Below, piece by piece: positions 12,697-24,600 of a DNA stretch of 64,000 nt. The DNA comes from Chondrosia reniformis (taxonomy: Eukaryota; Porifera; Demospongiae; Chondrillida; Chondrillidae). The DNA is taken from the NCBI GenBank assembly GCA_947172415.1, contig OX359201.1:4340001-4404000 (forward strand), written 5' to 3'. The translations under genes were made by a program, and so were the position numbers. Within the stretch, counting starts at the first letter, position 1. Every line of letters begins with the position of its first letter. The notes under the pieces are model-generated. The model saw only the letters and a program-made list of their open reading frames with translations, was not told where the DNA came from and made no database searches.

Positions 12697-15600
12697 ATGG
12701 AGACCAGAGAGCTGATAGAGAACCAACGAAGAGACTTGCTGTTGCGCGGCCTATTTAAGCAGTCATTGAAAGGTGTGAATGCTCCCATATTGTGTATGTT
12801 TGGAATTCAGTATTTGAGTTGCACTCGCTTAGACCAATTTCGCAGAACCTGTTGGGGAGTACTAGTTCCTCGGTTTTGGAATCACTGCAAAGAGGATTCG
12901 GTAAGTGTCATACAAACCTTTATGGATTACTATACTACGATAAACCTCGGTTTTAATACCGAATGTCACAAGTTCGATTGCATCTTTTATTTCATTTATT
13001 TGAAGGACCCTTTGAAAATGTTGAATTCTTTCTGTGAGGCTACAAGTCTCCTGCATGGGGAAATCCTATCCTTTACAGTTCAAATACAAGCAGATAAGAG
13101 TTTGGATAAGCAGTGAGTTGTTTTGTGTATGTAGGCATTCCTGTCCTAGGCTGATGTTCTGTTACAGCAGGCCTAGGTTGGTGAATTTACAGGGGCTTAC
13201 AGCCAAAATGTATAAACTCTGCACTATTCTCAATGAATGGTCAATAATTGATAACCACATGTAATGCATTCAACCAAAGGGCACTGTCTAACACAACTAC
13301 TGATGTTAGTTACAAACCTATAATGAATAACATTAATAGTTAACAGTTAGTTTGTTATCAACGGTTATGCCATAAACTCAACATTTCCACTTGCAATTGG
13401 TATCCCATGGTAACATGTTAGCACCAATTATGTGGCACCAGTCCACCCTTCTGATATGGTATCAAAGTTTTAGTCTCGCGTAGCCCAGACTGCTATTTTG
13501 CCTCCATATTTTCTTGATGACATCACACGGTTGGTGAAATAGGGTCTGGTGAATAGCCTATACCGTTTTTGTTCTGAGCCACCGGAACTTGGTGGCTCAT
13601 TAATATTCAGTTACCATGGTAATAATGATATTCATACCTTATAACGCGTTGTAACCGCTTAGTGAATCGGCCTTCTGTGAAAAACAACTTTCATGTATTG
13701 TTAAAAGCGCTTTGAAATTGTTGTCAGAATTTACGACGCCATACATGAATTTACTAATCAGTCAACCTGCAAAGCGCCGACTTTCCACTGTTTGCTAAGT
13801 GATTTCGTTTCTAACCATTTTGTTAACAGAAGTTACTAATTAGTTACGTTCCCCCACCCCCCGCAGAACAAAAATGGTATAGGCTATTCACCAGACCCTA
13901 TTTTGCTGACCGTGTGACGTCATCAAGAAAATATGGAGGCGAAATACGTAGCGGTCTGGGCTACGCAAGACTATCAAAGTTTTTAAACTTATCAATAGCA
14001 TATATTTCTTCAAATGATTATTACAGAACGTTTTGGTCTTGTGGACCTTCATCAGATGAATAGGGAGTGCATTGTTTTGTTTTGTTTCAATTCAGGATTA
14101 TTGATGAAATGTTAGGAGAAGTGCTCTTGAGTGTTGCATCTGTGACTACTCCTCCACATTTTGAAACTTGGTTGAATGGAGTTCTGTCAATATCCTGTGA
14201 CCTCCACTTGAGACTGAATGGGGTTAGACTAGAAAGCTTTCAAGTTAATAACCCTTTTATAGGTGAGTAGGTCAGGCAATTGTTTTTCTTTGTGCAGCAA
14301 TTGTTGTACAAATGTTTGTTGTAAATTTTGTTGAGATTTGGAGCGACCAATTGAATGGATTTCATTTTCATCCACTATTGATTACTTAATTTCAGATTAA
14401 ATGTTACTGAGTGTTTCTATTTAGTACTCCTCTGATAAACACACAGTCTAGTATATTAATATCCTTTTAGATGATTAGGAGATCATTGGTAGCAGCTACA
14501 GCACCTTGTAATACATAGGTATATCTTGAAGTGATATGGAGTAGTTGTTGTGAGCATATTTAGTTGATGAGTAATAGGATTTGAAAGCTAGAATATTCCA
14601 GTCTTCATCACCAATAAAGATAATAACTTATTCCTAAAGAAGGCCTCCGGGTTGAAACGTTCAATCCTAAAGATATACCTACTGTTGCTCAACATATTTT
14701 GTATGGAACCAGGGAAACTTTTAGCACCTGCATGTAGGACTTTACCTGACAGGTGCTGTAGTTTTATATAAAATGACTGTTTCTGGTCATATGGTTTAAT
14801 ATTTGATAGTTGCAGGTATGAACTGCAGATTTAACTAAAGCAAGAATAATGTAAACTTATTTTCCTACATGATACATTTATGTCATAGTAAGAGACCTAT
14901 TAGGAAGTAAACCTAATGAGAGCTTTGCATGAGGATACAAGAATTACTTTTTATTCTTCTACTCCAGTGGGCCAAGAGAGCTGTTTCTGGGAATACCACC
15001 CTTCATCAATGTCAGTGGGCATGAAATACATAGTACTGTGTGTATATATCAGACAAATTTATATATTATGCATAGATATGTACATTCATATTGCAAAAAA
15101 TGAATTCCTCTTAGACTATGATGAGCATCTCTTAGAAGAAGTTTGGGAACAATTTAAAGCTGCCTTGAAGATTTTGGCTAAATTTAACTTGGAAAAATTG
15201 CTCTGTACATATGCAGTAGTGGAAGCATTGCATCGCAAAGTAGGTTTGAACTCCTCAGGTTGTGTAAATTTGTGAACCCTAAATTCCTAAATAGGATTTG
15301 CTTTAATGATGACTTCTTGCAGTAACAACATTCAGATGGTGTAGCAACAATAAATAATTGAATTACTCTAGAATTAAAGATCACTAGATGCTCATATACG
15401 TATCTCACGTGTGATATATCTAAGTGTCTCTAATTCCTTGTATAAAATGTAGATAAAGCAGTTTATTCATGAGACTTGCAAAGAAGATTTTGAAACTGAG
15501 CTGCTATCAGATATTGAAAGTCTTGTGCAACAGCATTTGATGAAATGGCTTTGTGATATGCCTGGTATGTCGGTACATACAGTTATGTACATGAACGAGT

Positions 15601-18600
15601 ACGGATTACTTGTTGCAGGATACATAACTATAGATATGATTCTTGAGCTTCAGCAACAACTTATTTAACGTTTCAACCCGTAGGTCTTCATCAGCTATAT
15701 AAATAAATTGAATGAGTGGGGTTAGTTTATTGGTGGAATATACGTATGTGTGATGTGTGGCAGTTAGTGATTTGTTTTTTTTTTATGATTATGAAAGGAG
15801 TTTAAACAGAGCTTCTTTCTAATTGAGAAGTAAATCATCCCAGATTGGATCTAATGTGATTCCTTGGTCCAAGTTCATACATCTGCTTCTTTGATCTTCC
15901 TTTGTGAAGTGTACCTTGGTGAGATATCCAAGACAATAGCGGACAGAATGAAAGAGCACCAAAGAGCAGTAGGGAGAGGAGACAATAACAACTCATTGGC
16001 TGTACATGCTGACACTAATGACCACCATATAGACTGGGGCAGGAGTAATGGATACAGAGAGGAATCAGAAAAAGAGGCCATAAACATTAGGAGAAGCAGA
16101 TATATGAACTTGGACCAAGGAATCACATTAGATCCAATCTGGGATGATTTACGTACTTCTCAATTAGAAAGAAGCTCTTTTCAAATCCTTTAATGATGAT
16201 AAAAAAACAGAATCACTAACTGTCACACATCACGCATATACGTATACCACCAATAAACTAACCCCACTTATTTAGTTTATATAGCTGATGAAGGCCTACG
16301 GGTCGAAACGTTCTATTATTTAAATGAGTGGTTGAAGCTCAAGAATTGTATCTATACATACAGTTACATATGCAGATGCAACTATATAAAAAGTTACTTA
16401 TCTATATCAGTCACTAACTTAAAAAAGAACCACTTCAATCAGTCCCAAAAATTATGCAAAATTGTTATACATACTGTACATACGTACATCTAAATCCCAA
16501 CAATCTGGTCACCCTAGCTTCTAATGTGACCATGCTGGCGTCTGTGTTAGATAAGATCTATTGTGGTAAGCAAAACTTCTGTAAAAGTGTGTACATACGT
16601 ATGTTTGTATGCACTTCCTTTGTGAGGATGTTTAACCTTCTTTGTAAATCTATGCATCCACAGATATACGTAGCTGCTAACATTACAACTACTGCCCTAT
16701 AAACGTACATTCTTAACATTAGTACATGAAAATTTAAAACATCAATTTTGCTGTTTAAGCATCTATACAGTAGATGCATATTTTGACCGCAATGATTCTC
16801 ATCAACTGAAGGTGTATGTGCTGTTGTGTTGTTTTCAATCTACATAGGTTTGGTTACTGAAGAATCAAAGGCCTATTGGGAAAATCAGCTAAAGTACTTT
16901 GCTTTCAAGACATTTGCTGAAGTGCGGTATGTTAACATGTACATACATATATGTACGTATCTGTATGTACTGTATATAGTCTTCCCTGAAGCGCTCAGTT
17001 TACGTACTTCATATCCTCCGGTTGGGTATAGTAAGTTACAATGTATTGCTCAATACAGCAAATGTCTCTCCCTGAGCTGAACTACGTATGTATACACATT
17101 GTCTGAATGTGTACCTTAAAAGTTGTAAACCTCCATTATTCTATTATATAAACACATGTAGTATTAGCATGCTGTTTGAGATTATTGTTGAATTTCCTGA
17201 TTCTAAGCCAGCTCTTTTCGATTTAAAGGTGAGTAATTCTGTAACATTGTTACTATATGTCAATGGAATCTCTTATTTTGCTATAGTTCTGTCCTTTCAT
17301 GGCGACTAATATCATATCATTATGGACTCTATCTTACATTTTCTATAGAAAACTCTAGAATATGTAGACCTTTGGGATTTTTTGATTGAATCTTTGAAAT
17401 CATCGTGAGTTAATCTACTCATTCTAGTTTGTGTTTTTGTTTAGAGCAGTGTTTTGGTTTTATCTTATACATACACATATATATACTCATAGGTCTATCA
17501 GTAATTAGTGGTACAGTATTAGTATGTATTTGTTGTAACATTTATGTTTTGTTTACCTGGGGAAATGAGTTCATCTCTGTTTAATCCTTCCAAATGCAAG
17601 TTTGTGATATTATGTATATTATACATTTATTTTTCTCTACCAATTGTTGTAGTATATTTGCCAACTTTTCCTTAATTATATAGTAACATTGCTCAGCATT
17701 TATGTCTAAGCAGCCATGTTTTATTTTAACTAAATTTTAATAGAAACATTTATACATTTCATCATATTCAGATTTAAATGTGTTAAACTTTAGATTTGAG
17801 AAAAGGCTTTTACATCCTGGGGCCAGTACAGCTGATATAATTACTCAGTACATATCCACCATTAAGTGTTTGAAGATTCTGGATATCAGTGGCAAAGCAG
17901 CAGATAAAGTGTGCACATCAATTAAGGCATATCTCAGGTACGTATGTACGTATAATTTTGTAGCTTGAAGACTTGTAGCATCAGTATGTGACAACATTCC
18001 TAATCAATGCATACAATGCCTTTAAAAGCGTGTATTTAAGAAAGATGAGCATTAGAATCTGGAGGTGTGAAATGATGTATGGACCATCTATTGCCTTGAT
18101 CCCTTATCTCTGCCAGGTGATCCACCTCCTTTTTATCACGGGTGCTACCTCTAGGTAAAGGACACTACCTTTTGAGTTTCTAGGAGGACCACAATTCCCC
18201 TCAGTATTTTAACACCAGAGTGTTTACTTGTTCCTTTATGTTGTTTTCTGGCTAGTTGACATCCACAAGAGCCGTGTTTGCACACTTCCTGATGCTTCCA
18301 GGGTTGGTGTTTGGGGAGTGACCATCTTGTAGGCCTTGTCCTCTTTGACTGATGTACTACATTCACTATTGGTTGTTCTGATGATTTGACTCACTCCATC
18401 ATGTGTATGACCTCTTATTCGAAACATTCAATTTGTGAAATCAGTAGAATACAATTTTTGTTGTGGCTCAGTAAAGCTAGAATATGCAACCCTCACTATT
18501 ATCCAGCTTATTATGGCTACTTTTCAATCTTGGTTCAGCAGCACAAGAAATGATACAGTTCGATGTATAGTGTCCAGTCTTTTAGATGACTCAGGCAGTG

Positions 18601-21600
18601 ACCTACAAGAGGTACTGTTCAGAAGTAGTATGTATGTAGGTAACATAATCATATCCTCACTGATACATGTGTTTCATTTAGTTCTTATGCTGTCCCTAGG
18701 CTCTAGCTAATCCCAAAGAGGATACTGAGGAGAGGATGCTGGCTTGTGTACCTGAATGGATACCAGATGCCCCAGGAGCCAAACCAGGTCTGGTTGCATT
18801 ACAGTTTTGGTGATGTTGTCTGTTTTGAAAGTTTGAAATGTTTCATTTGAAGTTTTGTAGTGACTGATGTGTTAATTTGACTTAATTGGAGATGCAATCT
18901 CACCCTTTTGGGACTGATACTTTATATATGTAGCACATGCTGCTAGATACCAGGGATAAAATTATATATAGTATTATGCTCTGAGCCGGAGGAAGGCCAG
19001 GGTATGCAGTATGACAAATTGCATTCACAATGGTAGCGTATACGTATGATCAACGTACTACTTCCATTCAGGGTAGCCTTTCCTAAGGTATAAAAACAGC
19101 TCTCTTGGGATCAACCTGGTCATGTTGAGGCACCATAATGGTGCTCTATAATAGTCAGTATACCAAGAGAGCCTGTGGAACATCTCCAATATACGTAGTC
19201 ACCATTATTTTATTTCATATGCCCAGAGATCGCCACTGAGTTCGGGAAATTTTTTTGTAAAATATTTTCGTGGTTGGCTCAAACCATGAAAATTTATCAC
19301 ACGAAATATTTTTAACAAGGAAAAATAACACGTTGTACAGTCTACGTATATGTAAACGCAACACAGCTGAGCACGGCCAAAATGGCTCTACTGCGATACC
19401 TGCAGCGCAAGGACGGTTTACCGGACCCAAAGGGGTGATTTTCGTCTGAAGTACCAGCAGCAACAATTGCTCGTGCGACCCAGACCACGAAAATATTTTA
19501 ACACGAAAATTTTTCCAACGAAAATTTCCCGAACTACGGTATTTTATTTCATATGCCAAGAGATTGCCACTGAGTGGAATTGATATACCAATCACGTGAC
19601 CAGGGCAGGGAAACCATCACTCAAGTCAAATGAATGCTTTGGAGATGGTTCATCTTTAGTCTTTTGAATGTTTAGAGATGCAGATTGTTTCGTTAGAATC
19701 AGACCCCCGGGGGTCTTCTTCAGCAACTTCAGTGACTGAAATGTCTTATTCTAAAGAATCAAACTGTGTCTCTAGACTTTCAAAAGACTAAAGGTGAACC
19801 ATCTCATAGATAAGTCTGGTGCAATTAGAAGAAATCTCTATCATCAAATAAATGTCTTGCTTAAAATGTCACTAATATGTGTATACATGCATCCTTTTCA
19901 TTGAAGAATTTTAGGCTGTAATGTTTTGTGATTTAGCTGGTTGTTCTCCTATACGTACATTATACATATCATACAGTACCACATCTTTTTGTGTTTTCAG
20001 CTCTTATGTTAGGAGAGTATTCCGGTGGAAGGGATTCAGTTGATATATTAAGGTTTGTTCTCTTTATTGCATGCAGTACATGATTTAATAGTTGTGGTTT
20101 GGTTTCACTTAAAGAGGGAGGTATAAATAGAACATTGCTTTGGGTGCTGCAGCTCATTTGAAGAGAACAGGTACTATTAGGTGGCTATTCTGGGTTGAGT
20201 TCCCATCAATTGCTTCTTTCATTGTAAAAATTGGAGTTAATTGCACAATACCTGTGCAAAGGCTATGATACTATACTTCTTTCATCCTTTTCTATGTTTT
20301 AGAATTGTTACTTGTGGTTTATAACTACATATTAATTGCAAAATGGGATTCTAGGTTGGCTATTAAACATTATAGCAATAACTAACCAAGCAATTAGCAT
20401 TCAACAATTCACAATGAATTACTGATGTTTCAACCACAAGTGGTGGCCTTCATCAGAGTACACTAGACGTAAACTGACTGACAATGAGAAATTTGTTTTT
20501 AAAAACTATACTTGTGTAAATATCTCCACACTGATTGGCCAGAAACTAATGATGTCATACAACATCATCTAGGCCTAGGTCTATTCTACTGTCTCTGTCT
20601 TTCTAATTGGATGAGGTACTTCCAACAAAATCAATACTGAGACCCTGATCCCCCCTGTTCACCACTTCTCTTGGTTGATCTCCAGGATATTATTATTTCC
20701 TGCTTAATCCAGGATCCTTGCGTCTTCCCAGAGGGGCTGGTGGTGTTGGGACCAAGCATACTCTGCCATTGCTGATTTCTCAATGTCCCCTCTCCTAGAA
20801 GCTACTGGGTGTTCTTTTAGTCATGTCTCCAAGGTCCTTTTACTTTCCCCTATGTACTTTTGTCGACAGCTGCACGAGATCTCGTACACCACTCCAGTCT
20901 TCAATGTGGGATCTCTATCCTTAATCCTGCAAAACTCATGTCTCTGAGTGAAGGGGTCCTAAAGACAGTCTTAATGCTGTACCTCTTCCAAACCCTCCTG
21001 AGATCCTCATCAAGTCCTGATACATAGGGGATGTAGAGGATATATGATTGTTCTTTCTGTATCCATTGTGATCATTGGTGCAATGACCACTTTATACGGG
21101 TATCCCTTATCCTGTAATACCTGAGTGAGATGTTCCTCTTCCTTTTGTTTCTGTTCTTTCCTTGTGCAATGGCTCTAGCCCTATGAAAGAGGCCAGAGAC
21201 CTTGCTTACCTTTCCATAGTTGGGGTGGTGAAAGGAGTACTGCAGATATCCGTAATGGTCTGTATATGTGGGTTTTCTATATGTCAATCTTCCCATCTTC
21301 ATTGAATTGTTAATTGATTTCTAAATAATCACTTGGTTGAAATCGAAAGAATCATCGCTATAATATGTAAATACGTATTGTTGTGATTGGCCTGTGCTGT
21401 ATTATTTTTCATGTTGTAAATTACAGTCTTCTTTATTTACACTAGCGGATAATACAAGTAAATCCTTCGCAGACATTTCAAATATACAGTAGAATAGGCA
21501 TCACGCCAATGCCAATTTGTATGTGCCATGAAGCATGACAAATGAGAAGTATCCTCATGCAGTCTGTTTTTGAAACCTCTGAAAGCTACCTTTTCTTCCT

Positions 21601-24600
21601 TTATTAGTGTTCTTATGCAAATCTACGGAAATATGAAATTATTTGTGAAGGAGTACTGCCATTTACTCTCTGACAGGCTGTTATCCTCCATGTCATTTGA
21701 GATAACCAGAGAAGTATGTATGCATACTGCATTTTACATACACATCAAGCTTATATGTATGTTAGCCACGAAAACAAACTGCCTATGTTATACCTATGGG
21801 TATTTTCCACAACTGAAATGACTTTTTGGCCATTCTGGAGAGTGTAGTGTGTGGCTGTATTCATTGCCAAATCGTATGCACTTTATTGAGAAACAGGCAT
21901 AGTGAAAAGCCCATACTCTAATATATGTGCATTGGTTAAGACAGACTTTACTGTAGATAAGTATAATCTGATCCTCAGCCATGCAGTTATACATACGTAC
22001 GTATACTTTTAAAGTACCTCAAGTAGGTTTTGAACATGATAGATACCCAAGATGCCCTAAGTAGTAGTGCTTTGTGTCTAATATTACACAACATCAAAAA
22101 AGTGCTAAACAGGAACATTGATATTTGGACTTCAAAACTTAACACACGAGTAATTGACCTATGTTTATTATAATATGGCACTATGAGTACATTAACAAAG
22201 TGAATCCTGGTATACATGTTGCGTATACATATGTGTACAGTGTGTGATGGAGTAAAATGAATAATGATAACTTCTAATAGGTGCATAATCTGGAAATTCT
22301 CAAGTGCAAGTTTGGTGAATCCAACCTTCTATTGTGTGACATAATGTTGAAAGATATTGTTGATTCTAGAAGGTTTGCCAATGCAATTGCAGCTGAGCAA
22401 CAAGCATCTACTACACCCACTTTAGTGAGTGAAGTATCTCTAAGTTAGATATATATACAGTACATATGTATTCATTTGCCAGATTAATTTCTGAAAAAAT
22501 AGAGGACTTTAAGGTCTGAAGGCAAAAACTTTGATATCCTCATTATCCTCATCAAATTCCAGAGTTGAATGATGAGGAGATTAATTGTTACTTGGGCTTT
22601 TGCAGGCTTTCCCTGTTGAAGCCTTTATCTTGTCACATCTGTTTTGGCAAACTCTGCATTGTGAAGAACTGGAATTACCAGTTGATTTATTGAGGTATTG
22701 TACCACTGTATATATAAAATAATTTAGAGCAAACTGCATGGAGAGTGTCTAGTTTGGCTGTAATCATTGCCCCATTGAATGTACATATTATGTATTTAAT
22801 GGTAGATTAATGGGAAACGGGCATGATGTCAAGCCTTGACTATTCTACTTAATCTTGACAGAGCTGGACCACCATAAACTATATGTTGACTAACCTTTTC
22901 AGAAAAATGTCTGCACACCCGTTTTTATTTCATCTTAATTTTAGTGCCCTCAAGGGTTATACAAAGCAGTATCAAAAGTTGAAAGGAATGAGAACTTTAG
23001 AATGGAAATCATATCTTGGCTTAGTAGACCTTGAGGTTACCATTGGTGATAAAACTTTAGAATTTTCAGTTCCCCCTCCAAAAGCAGTGATAATTTTTCA
23101 TTTCCAGGAAAAAGGTACATATTAGAATAACTACATTTACGTAGTTGTATATCTTTCAATTCAAGGTAAGTATGTAATTGGGATTGTGTCCAAAACACAT
23201 TGTTAAAACCTCTAAAGTGTATATGAAAATTAATGAGGTACATAAGACTTTATAGCCCTATTTTAAATATCCAATATGCATAAGAATAAAATTACAGTAT
23301 ATACCATATGGCCGGAAATATTGGCGGGGAATTAAATTTGGCGTGCAACATCACGCCATCAATTTTTATCTCCTGCATGGCATCGCCAATGGAGACCTGA
23401 AAGCTAGGTAGCGTACCGTCTACTGGCAGGCTTGCACAGAAGAAAAGGCACTACCATAGTGAAGGAATAGAAAGGTAGTGGCCCACTCGTACGATAGATA
23501 GTCGACCTACGTCTGACTACTCATACGATGTCATCATCATTTAACTCTGGGTATTATCCCTGCCCACTCATGTCCCCTGAGGAGCGCAATGAGCTAATGG
23601 GCTAATCAAACTTCCATCGTATGCCATACTGATGAGTCCTAATAAGGACGAAACAGCTGTCTATGGCTCGACCATCTTTTTGAGTGGCTAGGGGGAGACT
23701 CTGGTTCCCATCGAGCGAACTTCGGTTCCGCCCATTAGCTCATTGCGCTCCTCAAGGGACATGAGTGGGCAGGGGTAATGCCCAGAGTTAAATGATGATG
23801 ACATCGATGCTTTAAGATTGGCTTTAGATCTTAAAGTTCCCCTATTTTTTCTACTCATACGATAGTGGCATGACTGCTAACGCATGGCAACTGACAGGGT
23901 AAGGATCCACGTAACGTCATATGATGGATGTACTTAGCTGCGAGTTTTTATTATGAATTAAATTCCACCAACATTTATCTTGCCTGTTTGGAGGCAAAAT
24001 TGCCAAATATTTGGACCACCAATATTTCTGGCCATATGGTAGTTTACTATTTACCCAATTTCTTTTTGCTTTCACTATTTCAGATAGGTGGACTTTGGAT
24101 GAATTGAACAAAGCAACCAAATTGTCACATACATCATTAAGGAAGCACCTATCCTTTTGGGTTGCTCAAGAGGTCATCAAGGAAATAGACAAAGATACCT
24201 TCACCTCAGTGGATGCTATTACAGAAGAGGAAGAAGAGTTGTATAAAGGTTAATTGATCAGTCCCAAAATCCTTGTTTAAATTTATTGAATTTATAGATT
24301 GAAGCTCAGTGAGTGGTCACATATAGCATTACAAGTAACTCAATGAGAAGGATTTTACTTTAATAAATGTGTATATATATATGAATGGGTTTAGTTTTTA
24401 CTGTGTTTACACCAGCCCAGTTTAGGTGCAAAAAGCGCAGGTACTGGGTCTGGATCAGTATTGTGGTTTTTTAAGAGCCTGCTTGTGAATGTAAAGCTAC
24501 TAAGTAAAGTAACTGCTTTAAATTGAGTGAAGGAAGAAAGGATCATTCCTTTGTGTTTACACTGCCATTCACAACTACGTACAGTAGGTAAACTTGGACA

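Larger units (their letters stand above)
15624..16364 (+). mobile_element. PLE 3' end in inverted-repeat arrangement (ANAPC2 intron 5)
   Basis: Two arms (about 15624-15893 and 16090-16364) are inverted copies of one another. Each ends in a hammerhead-like motif, on the minus strand at left and the plus strand at right. The central spacer holds the core of a GIY-YIG endonuclease fragment. Inverted terminal copies with a truncated middle are a known habit of Penelope-like elements. The reverse transcriptase part is absent here. Confidence 0.8.
23303..24045. mobile_element. MITE (ATTTGGC family) hosting the ribozyme element
   Basis: The left end (ACCATATGGCCGGAAATATT at about 23306) and right end (AATATTTCTGGCCATATGGT, ending about 24043) are inverted. 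Both are followed inward by words such as AAATTTGGC. A second member lies at 26715-27260. It fills most of ANAPC2 intron 16 and has no coding capacity. The 321-bp hammerhead element is inserted inside it. Confidence 0.7.

Noticed and set aside
13113..13264. An extra ANAPC2 exon at about 13133-13260
   Set aside because: Splicing 13112 directly to 14096 keeps phase and the conserved sequence; the 13133 reading has no family match.
14625..14680. Hammerhead-like motif at 14635 as an active ribozyme
   Set aside because: The core reads CTAAAGA, losing the essential G of CTGA, although the stem and GAAACGTT remain.
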